Shown here: piece after piece, positions 12,965-18,994 of the stretch
How positions within the stretch are numbered: the first letter of the stretch is position 1
How the letters are laid out: each line of letters opens with the position of its first letter
Source of the DNA: Thermodesulfovibrionales bacterium
GTDB taxonomy: Bacteria; Nitrospirota; Thermodesulfovibrionia; Thermodesulfovibrionales; UBA1546
Direction: 5' to 3'
DNA: 18,994 bases
NCBI GenBank assembly: GCA_919901705.1
Contig: CAKKPR010000373.1
Location: forward strand, 1-18,994
Translations under genes and position numbers: made by a program
The notes under the pieces: generated by a model
The model's database searches: none
What the model was told of the DNA's origin: nothing
What the model saw: the letters and a program-made list of their open reading frames with translations, nothing else

Positions 12965-13441
12965 TCAATTTTGTGTTTTATGTAATTTGTTTTCACTTGT
13001 TTCATGTCTATTTGGAAACAATTTTATGAAAATAATTCCAATCCCGATTGTGAGCGCTGAATCTGCAACATTAAATGCAGGCCAGTGCAACCTGCCGGCA
13101 AAAACATCTATAAAATCTACAACAGAACCGCGAAAAATTCTGTCAAGCAGATTGCCGGTTGCGCCTCCGAGGATAAGGGAGAGGCTGAAGCGGTCTTCCC
13201 TGCCTTTTATGAGCATGTAAAATATAAATGCAATTGCTGCTACGGATATTATTATGAATATGTTGTTCCCGATGTCTCTGAACATGCCAAAGGCAGAGCC
13301 GGTGTTCCTTACATTTACGAGATTAAGAAAGGGCAGTATCTCTAGGGTACTGAACGGGCTTATGAAATTATTTACAAGATATTTTGTTGCCTGATCCAGG
13401 ATTACGGTCAGAAGCGCCAGGGCAATATATGACTTTTTCAT
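12965..13441 (-). CDS. lspA: Lipoprotein signal peptidase LspA
   Basis: LspA is the aspartic protease of the inner membrane that removes signal peptides from diacylglyceryl-prolipoproteins made by Lgt. The 158-residue protein has four membrane segments. The family motifs are VILDQATKYLV (14-23), NVRNTGSAFGMF (43-54), GNLLDRIFRGSVVDFID (96-112, catalytic D109) and FNVADSALTIG (123-133, catalytic D127). Its ATG overlaps the ileS stop by 4 bases. ileS-lspA adjacency is a widely conserved arrangement. Confidence 0.95.
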   Translation of the reverse strand: MKKSYIALALLTVILDQATKYLVNNFISPFSTLEILPFLNLVNVRNTGSAFGMFRDIGNNIFIIISVAAIAFIFYMLIKGREDRFSLSLILGGATGNLLDRIFRGSVVDFIDVFAGRLHWPAFNVADSALTIGIGIIFIKLFPNRHETSENKLHKTQN

Positions 13442-16221
13442 TTGATGACATTATAACATCTCCGGCACAACTCCGGGGCATCGCCGAAGGTTCCGACAGA
13501 AGTGCTCCAGTTCCAGCAGCGCTCGCATTTCCAGCCTTCTGCTTTTTCTACGATAACAGACATGCCTTTTATATCTTCGCTTTCATAGGCCCCGTCCACT
13601 TTGCCTGATGCCGGCTTTATATCAGCGCCTGATACGATGAATAAGGTTGGAAGGAACTCTTTATATCCGCTTAAGAGATTAAACTCATTTTCAGGAAGAT
13701 AAAGCATAATCTTTGCCTCGAGTGCATTTCCTATAAACTTGTCCTGCCTTTTGATTTCAAGGGCCTTATTAACATCGTTTCTTATTGTTATAAACTTTTC
13801 CCATTTCTCTTCAAGCGCAGTATCAAGGAATTTATCATCCGCTGCCGGGAATGCCGAAAGGAAAACGCTTTCTTCCCTGTCGCCTGAGATATTCTTCCAT
13901 ATCTCTTCTGCTGTGAAAGAGATGACCGGAGACATAAGCTTTGTCATAGTTACAAGTATATTATTCAGTACCCACTGCGCAGCCCTTCTTTCTTTTGAAT
14001 CCGGCTTGAAGGTATACAGCCTGTCCTTGAGGATATCAAGATAGAAAGAACTCATATCAACTATGCAAAAGTTGTGCAGAAGATGATAGACCTCATGGAA
14101 GGCATAGTTCTCATAAGCAGACGAAATCTTTTTTATAAGCTGCTGGAGCCTTGACATCGCCCACCTGTCTATCTCCAGAAGGTCCTTGCTGTAATCCTTT
14201 TCGTCAAAGTCATGCAGGTTGCCAAGGAGGAATCTTGCAGTGTTTCTGATTTTTCTGTATGCCTCTGTCAATCTGTCTATTATCTCTTTTGATATCCTTA
14301 TGTCATCCCTGTAATCCTCAGCAGACACCCATAGCCTTAATATTTCAGCGCCGCTTGTTTTTATGATCTCCTGCGGTGCAACAACATTCCCAAGGGACTT
14401 TGACATCTTCTTGCCAGAGCCGTCCACAACAAAACCATGCGTGAGGACTGTCCTGTAGGGCGAGGTTCCCCTTGTGCCGACGGATGCAAGCAATGAGCTC
14501 TGGAACCATCCCCTGTGCTGGTCGCTTCCCTCCAGATACATATCAGCAGGCCATGAAAGTTTTTGGTTTTTCTCCATGACAGCAGCATGGCTTACGCCTG
14601 AATCAAACCACACATCAAGAATGTCCATCTCCTTTGAGAATGATGCAGCCTTGCATTTTTTGCATTTATATCCTTCAGGCAAAAAGTCTTCTGCCTTTTT
14701 TGAAAACCATATATCAGCCCCGTTTTCTTCAACGGATTTTATTATTGTGTCGAGCACCGAGTCGTCTTTTACAAACTCACCGCAATCTTTGCACCTGATA
14801 AGCGTTATCGGCACGCCCCAGGCCCTCTGCCTTGATATGCACCAGTCAGGCCTGCTTGAGACCATGTTGTAGATCCTGTCTCTGCCCCATTTTGGAACCC
14901 ATTCAACCTTATCAATCTCTTCGAGGCATTTTTTACGAAGGCTGTTATGTTCAACAGAAATGAACCACTGCTCTGTCGCGCGGAATATGACGGGCTTTTT
15001 GCAGCGCCAGCAGTGAGGATATGAATGCATCACTTTTTCTTCTTTTATCAGAGCGTTTTTATTTTTTAGGATTTCTATTATCGCTGCATTTGCCTTGAAT
15101 ACAAACTGGCCTTCAAGTTCAGGAACAGCCTTTGTGAATTTCCCTTTATCGTCAACAGGGGCATAGATATCAAGGCCGTATTTCAATCCTGTTTTATAGT
15201 CATCTTCGCCATGGCCCGGCGCGATATGGACAATACCGGTTCCCTCTTCAAGGGATACAAACTCTCCCAGAACAGCCCTTGATGTTCTTTGGATGAAGGG
15301 ATGAAGGACGAACATGCCTTCAAGGCCTTTGCCTGATACCTTTGCAAGAATTTTTCCGTTTAAACCGATTCTCTTTTTCAATGCATCAAGCCTGCCTTCA
15401 GCAGCAATATAAACTTCATTCCCATGCTCGACACCTGCATAAGTTAAATCAGGATTGAACGCAATGGCAAGGTTTGCAGGCAAAGTCCACGGGGTTGTTG
15501 TCCAGATAATAACGAATACTTTTTTGCCTTTCAGGGCCGGGAGATATTTATTTATATTTTCATCATCAACTTCAAATTTTACAAATACAGAAGGCGATTC
15601 CTTGTCAGCATACTCTACCTCTGCCTCAGCAAGCGCGGTAACGCACGAGTGGCACCAGTGGACAGGTTTTTTGCCTTTATACACATATCCTCTCCTGACG
15701 AACTCTGCGAATTCCCTGACTATTGCTCCTTCATAGGTATATGACATTGTGAGATAGGGTTCTGCCCAAGCACCAAAGACCCCAAGCCTTTTGAATTCTT
15801 CTCTCTGTATATCAACAAATTTAGCTGCGTATTCCTTGCAGAGGTTTCTTTTTTCAAGTATATCAACCTTGTCTTTTTTCTCCCCGAGATTTTTATCAAC
15901 CTGCAGTTCTATCGGCAGGCCGTGGCAGTCCCAACCCGGCACATAAGGAGAATAAAACCCCTGCATTGACTTAAATTTTATGATTATGTCTTTCAGTATT
16001 TTATTAAGCGCATGGCCTATATGTATATGCCCGTTTGCATAAGGGGGCCCGTCATGGAGGATATAGTGCTTGCTGTTCTTATTTTTGTCCTGAATCTTTT
16101 CATATATCCTGTTATCTTCCCAGGACTTGAGCATGTCAGGCTCTCTCTGGGCAAGGTTAGCCTTCATCGGGAACCCTGTCTGCGGGAGGTTCAGCGTGTC
16201 TTTATAGTCTTTTCGCTTCAT
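13438..16221 (-). CDS. ileS: Isoleucine-tRNA ligase
   Basis: The enzyme charges tRNA-Ile with isoleucine and edits misactivated valine. The 927-residue length is normal for the bacterial type. Seen in order: PYANGHIHIGHALNK with the HIGH motif at 67-70; GWDCHGLPIE (96-105); the CP1 editing-domain marker TTTPWTLPAN (241-250); DVWFDSGVSH (536-545); GSDQHRGWFQSS; and KMSKS at 605-609. The C-terminal zinc-binding cysteines are C899, C902, C919 and C922 in KCERCWNWS and LCRRC. The start is fixed by a 4-base ATGA overlap with the STN-like gene upstream. Confidence 0.97.
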   Translation of the reverse strand: MKRKDYKDTLNLPQTGFPMKANLAQREPDMLKSWEDNRIYEKIQDKNKNSKHYILHDGPPYANGHIHIGHALNKILKDIIIKFKSMQGFYSPYVPGWDCHGLPIELQVDKNLGEKKDKVDILEKRNLCKEYAAKFVDIQREEFKRLGVFGAWAEPYLTMSYTYEGAIVREFAEFVRRGYVYKGKKPVHWCHSCVTALAEAEVEYADKESPSVFVKFEVDDENINKYLPALKGKKVFVIIWTTTPWTLPANLAIAFNPDLTYAGVEHGNEVYIAAEGRLDALKKRIGLNGKILAKVSGKGLEGMFVLHPFIQRTSRAVLGEFVSLEEGTGIVHIAPGHGEDDYKTGLKYGLDIYAPVDDKGKFTKAVPELEGQFVFKANAAIIEILKNKNALIKEEKVMHSYPHCWRCKKPVIFRATEQWFISVEHNSLRKKCLEEIDKVEWVPKWGRDRIYNMVSSRPDWCISRQRAWGVPITLIRCKDCGEFVKDDSVLDTIIKSVEENGADIWFSKKAEDFLPEGYKCKKCKAASFSKEMDILDVWFDSGVSHAAVMEKNQKLSWPADMYLEGSDQHRGWFQSSLLASVGTRGTSPYRTVLTHGFVVDGSGKKMSKSLGNVVAPQEIIKTSGAEILRLWVSAEDYRDDIRISKEIIDRLTEAYRKIRNTARFLLGNLHDFDEKDYSKDLLEIDRWAMSRLQQLIKKISSAYENYAFHEVYHLLHNFCIVDMSSFYLDILKDRLYTFKPDSKERRAAQWVLNNILVTMTKLMSPVISFTAEEIWKNISGDREESVFLSAFPAADDKFLDTALEEKWEKFITIRNDVNKALEIKRQDKFIGNALEAKIMLYLPENEFNLLSGYKEFLPTLFIVSGADIKPASGKVDGAYESEDIKGMSVIVEKAEGWKCERCWNWSTSVGTFGDAPELCRRCYNVIK

Positions 16222-16751
16222 TGTGGCAGTGTGGTTGGGGGCGGCAAAGGAGATGGCGGCGTAACACGCTGCTGAAAAGGCCTTTGTTGCCTTGCTGGAT
16301 TTTTTTGGGGATTTCCTACGGGTCTGCTGATGACTCCGCCGCCGTATATCTCCAGTTTATCTATGAGCCCTGCCGTGTTATATGATATTGTAAAGTCTTT
16401 TTCCTTCATGATAGTGAGCAGCCTGCGCACGCCCCTTTCTACTTCGATATTCTTAAAGGTAGTGCTTATTTTTTTGAGGGCAACATCGCTTGATATCTCT
16501 GCCTTGAATTTTGCTTTTTCTGCGATTTCTTTTATTACATTCCCGAATTCTGCGTCTGATATCTCAACGCTTAAAAGGCCGTCATTCACTTCTATCTTCA
16601 TTACAGACTTAGCAGGTTCAACAGGTATATCCTGTGGCGTTTGTGCCAGTGAAGACGAGAAAAGGCAGGCTAAGGTCAAGGTTGAGGTAAAGAAAATATT
16701 CTTTAATTTTTTCCTTAATCTTAGTCTTAGCCTTAATCTGTCTTTTTTCAT
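16218..16751 (-). CDS. Secreted protein with an STN/secretin-N-like domain
   Basis: This is a 177-residue protein of unknown function. The N-terminus is strongly basic (R/L/K-rich, residues 4-18), followed by a hydrophobic stretch and a likely signal peptidase I site near SSSLA|QTP (about residue 36). The lipobox-like TLAC at 26-29 is not canonical. Residues about 55-140 (LLSVEISDAEFGNVIKEIAE, then TTFKNIEVERGVRRLLTIM) have the beta-alpha-beta pattern of STN or secretin short domains, which lie in the periplasm in TonB receptors and secretins. The tail is Pro/Gln-rich. It overlaps the EF-G-like stop and the ileS start by 4 bases each, so it is fixed within this operon. Confidence 0.65.
   Translation of the reverse strand: MKKDRLRLRLRLRKKLKNIFFTSTLTLACLFSSSLAQTPQDIPVEPAKSVMKIEVNDGLLSVEISDAEFGNVIKEIAEKAKFKAEISSDVALKKISTTFKNIEVERGVRRLLTIMKEKDFTISYNTAGLIDKLEIYGGGVISRPVGNPQKNPARQQRPFQQRVTPPSPLPPPTTLPQ
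16714..16737 (-). repeat. Hexamer repeat coding the basic N-terminus of the STN-like protein
   Basis: On the plus strand CTTAAT, CTTAGT, CTTAGC and CTTAAT follow in tandem. On the coding strand they give the alternating Arg-Leu run. The unit of six keeps the frame, so slippage would only lengthen or shorten the charged region before the signal sequence. Confidence 0.7.
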
Positions 16752-18847
16752 TTCTCCTCTGCCTTTTCTTTTTTCTGGGCTGTCTTTTCAGCTATTACCT
16801 TTTGTGCCTGATGCGCAGGGACTTCCTCATAATGTGAGAATTCCATGGAATATAATCCTCTTCCTGAGGTAAGGCTGTGAAGCTGATTTGCATAGGTGAG
16901 CAGTTCGGACATCGGCACCAAAGCCGCTATCTTCTGATTCCTGGCCTGTGATTCAACTCCCTGAACCTTTCCTCTCTTTGAGTTGAGGTCGCCTATAACA
17001 GCGCCGAGCGCCTCATCAGGCGTAGTCACTTCCACCTTCATTATGGGCTCCAGGAGTATTGGTTTTGCATCCTCTACAGCCTTTTTAATGGCCATCGAGC
17101 CTGCGATCTTAAAGGCCATTTCCGATGAATCCACCGTGTGATATGAACCATCGTAAAGCGACACTCTTACATCAACCATTGGATAACCTGCAATTATGCC
17201 TTCACGCATTGTATCAACAATTCCTTTTTCTACTGCGGGTATATATTGTCTGGGTATGGCTCCGCCAACTACCTTATCCACAAACTCAAAGCCTTTGCCT
17301 CTTTGCATAGGCTCTATTGTTATGTGGCAGTCTCCGTACTGGCCTCTTCCGCCTGACTGTTTTTTATATCGGCCCTGGGCCTTTGCAGGGGCCTTGATAG
17401 TCTCTTTGTATGGAATCTTCGGCGTCTTCATTACAACCTCAACACCGAACTTTCTCTTCAGCCTCTCGAGTGTGACTTCAAGGTGTACCTGCCCCATGCC
17501 GGAGAGTATCATCTCCTTTGTCTCCTCGTCCCTGTGGAATTTAAGAGTAGGGTCTTCTTCGAGGATTCTGCTGAGCCCTGTGCTTACCTTGTCTTCATCG
17601 CCCTTGCTTTTCGGGGCTATGGCATAAGAGATTATCGGTTCTGCAAATTTAACCTTTTCGAATACTATCGGATGCGCCTCCTCAGAAAGAGTGTCCCCTG
17701 TATTTGTCTCTTTAAGCTTTGCGACAACGCCTATCTCTCCTGCGCCTATGGTATTTGCCGGAATCTGCTTTTTGCCGAGAAGATAGAAAACCTGTCCTAT
17801 CCTTTCTTTTGCTCCTATTGTTGAGTTCAGCACAGTTGAATCGGCTTTCAGCGTGCCTGAATATACCCTGAACAGGGAAAGCTTTCCGGCATAAGGGTCT
17901 GCAATTGTCTTGAAGATATAGGCGGAAAACGGCTCTTTTTCATCCGGTTTCCTCTGCACATCTGTTCCATCTTTAGGGTTTTTGCCTTTAACAGGAAATA
18001 TCCTTACAAGGTCAATGGGAGACGGCAGGCAGAGTAAGATTGTATCAAGAAGCTGAGGTATTCCGATATTCTTTACTGCCGAGCCGCATGCAACAGGGAT
18101 AAACCTTCTGGATAGCGAACCCTCTTTTATTCCTTTTATAATCTCCTCCTGGGTCAATTCTCCGCCTTCGAGATATTTTTCAAGGAGAGAATCATCTGAT
18201 TCAGCTATTTTTTCTATGAGTTTTTTTCTGTATTCCTGCGCCTCAGAGAGCATATCAGCAGGTATGTCGGATTCAGATGCCTTGCCTCCTGAAAATTTAT
18301 ACGCCTTCATATTAATAAGGTTGATGATACCCTCGAATTTTTCTCCTGAGCCTATCGGTATCTGAAGAGGAACACCCTCTGAGCCAAATGACTGTGCAAG
18401 TTCCTCAAGCGCACCAACGAAATTAGCCGATTCTTTGTCCAGTTTGTTTATGAAGACTATTCTGGGGATTTCATACTCGCAGGCATATTTCCAGACCTTC
18501 TCTGTCTCTGCCTTGACGCCCGAAATAGCGCTGACTATCACGACTGCTCCGTCAACAGCCTTCAGGGTGCCTCTTATATCCTCTACGAAATTTATAAATC
18601 CCGGCGTGTCTATAAGATTTATCCTGTGGCCATTCCAGTTGCAGAAACCGAGGGCTGATATAATGGTTATCTTTCTTGATATTTCCTCGGGCTCGGAATC
18701 TGTTGTCGTGTTGCCTTCTTCAATGCTGCCGAGCCTGTCAATAGCACCCGAGTCAAAAAGCATTGCCTCGACCAGAGATGTCTTTCCCGCGCCTCCATGT
18801 GCAATTACAGCGACATTACGGATCTTGTTAACATCAAAATTAGCCAT
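16748..18847 (-). CDS. Elongation factor G-like GTPase (EF-G2 type)
   Basis: The 699-residue translational GTPase has G1 AHGGAGKT (16-23), G3 DTPGF (80-84) and G4 NKLD (134-137). The domain IV region is GGRGQYGDCHITIEP followed by 'GGAIPRQYIPAVEKGI', and the EF-G C-terminal fold contains SKRGKVQG. Two features set it apart from canonical EF-G: AHGGAGKTSL instead of AHIDAGKTTT, and EEISRKITI in place of the switch I ERERGITI. This is the pattern of the EF-G-like/EF-G2 subfamily, whose exact role in translation is uncertain. The start has a strong Shine-Dalgarno (GGAGGGG, 18857-18851). It is the first gene of the minus-strand operon that continues to lspA. Confidence 0.92.
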   Translation of the reverse strand: MANFDVNKIRNVAVIAHGGAGKTSLVEAMLFDSGAIDRLGSIEEGNTTTDSEPEEISRKITIISALGFCNWNGHRINLIDTPGFINFVEDIRGTLKAVDGAVVIVSAISGVKAETEKVWKYACEYEIPRIVFINKLDKESANFVGALEELAQSFGSEGVPLQIPIGSGEKFEGIINLINMKAYKFSGGKASESDIPADMLSEAQEYRKKLIEKIAESDDSLLEKYLEGGELTQEEIIKGIKEGSLSRRFIPVACGSAVKNIGIPQLLDTILLCLPSPIDLVRIFPVKGKNPKDGTDVQRKPDEKEPFSAYIFKTIADPYAGKLSLFRVYSGTLKADSTVLNSTIGAKERIGQVFYLLGKKQIPANTIGAGEIGVVAKLKETNTGDTLSEEAHPIVFEKVKFAEPIISYAIAPKSKGDEDKVSTGLSRILEEDPTLKFHRDEETKEMILSGMGQVHLEVTLERLKRKFGVEVVMKTPKIPYKETIKAPAKAQGRYKKQSGGRGQYGDCHITIEPMQRGKGFEFVDKVVGGAIPRQYIPAVEKGIVDTMREGIIAGYPMVDVRVSLYDGSYHTVDSSEMAFKIAGSMAIKKAVEDAKPILLEPIMKVEVTTPDEALGAVIGDLNSKRGKVQGVESQARNQKIAALVPMSELLTYANQLHSLTSGRGLYSMEFSHYEEVPAHQAQKVIAEKTAQKKEKAEEK

Positions 18848-18866
18848 AAAACCCCTCCAGTTAATT

Positions 18867-18926
18867 GTGTCAGTGATTGGTGTCTGTGCCAGTGATTATA
18901 TTTTTACTGTCACTAAACACTGACAC
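18867..18926 (-). promoter_or_regulatory. Inverted repeats around a -10 upstream of the EF-G-like gene
   Basis: GTGTCAGTG (18867-18875) and CACTGACAC (18918-18926) are perfect inverses 42 bases apart. Between them, on the minus strand, is a perfect TATAAT (18900-18895). CAGTGATT is also repeated at 18871-18878 and 18890-18897. No good -35 stands 17 bases upstream; the inverted arm occupies that place. It may be an operator or just a short intergenic repeat. Confidence 0.35.
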
Positions 18927-18940
18927 TCTTCACTCTATAT

Positions 18941-18994
18941 TTATTCCAGTATTTCTTCTATAACAGGTTTTGATTCAGTCTTTTTTTCTGCGAA
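18941..18994 (-). CDS. C-terminal fragment of an unidentified gene
   Basis: On the minus strand one frame is open from the right edge for 17 codons to TAA at 18943-18941. It reads FAEKKTESKPVIEEILE. Of the other two frames, one stops within the first 19 bases. The Lys/Glu-rich tail suggests a real C-terminus but gives no family. It is upstream of the EF-G-like gene in the same direction, 93 bases away. Confidence 0.4.
   Translation of the reverse strand, partial: FAEKKTESKPVIEEILE

Overview
The window reads as a piece of a bacterial chromosome of moderate GC, probably an uncultured Gram-negative. I lean towards a Nitrospirota or Desulfobacterota-like subsurface lineage. That placement is inference from the style of the lgt, lspA, ileS and EF-G-like proteins and from the abundant short palindromic repeats; there is no rRNA here to settle it.

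Layout. Bases 1-45 hold the start of an unidentified minus-strand gene. Bases about 214-10637 (plus strand) form an accessory island: a Phd/RelE toxin-antitoxin pair; a type I restriction-modification cluster in the order hsdM, fic, hsdS, four-helix-bundle gene, hsdR; one orphan CRISPR repeat; and two VapBC-type pairs. Bases 10702-11802 carry tsaD (plus strand). Bases 11978-18847 (minus strand) are a housekeeping block read in the order EF-G-like GTPase, secreted STN-like protein, ileS, lspA, lgt. The first four of these overlap successively by 4 bases (ATGA). A minus-strand C-terminal gene fragment closes the window at 18941-18994.

State of the restriction system. hsdM carries one in-frame TAG where the family has Trp, and lacks most of its N-terminal helical domain. 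hsdR carries one in-frame TAA where the family has Gln, and a roughly 300-base in-frame insertion that encodes a nearly complete GIY-YIG endonuclease domain, starting with a palindrome. fic, hsdS and the four-helix gene are open. As read, the system should be inactive for modification and cleavage unless the stops are suppressed or are assembly errors. Each stop is explained by a single C:G to T:A transition.

Palindromes inside genes. A palindrome beginning with codons Pro-(Ala/Val)-Cys sits in the same reading frame in hsdS and in hsdR, and two other palindromes sit in frame in tsaD. They resemble in principle the Rickettsia palindromic elements that add peptide segments to proteins. The intergenic gaps on both sides of lgt are almost entirely filled by MITE-like elements of about 146 and 186 bases.

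Regulation visible in the sequence. The fic gene has a good sigma70-type promoter with a perfect 12+12 inverted repeat over its spacer and -10. The second vapBC pair has a TTGACA promoter whose -10 region overlaps three copies of TTCCTTAC. tsaD has a TATAAT ending 5 bases before its ATG and no Shine-Dalgarno, which suggests a leaderless mRNA.
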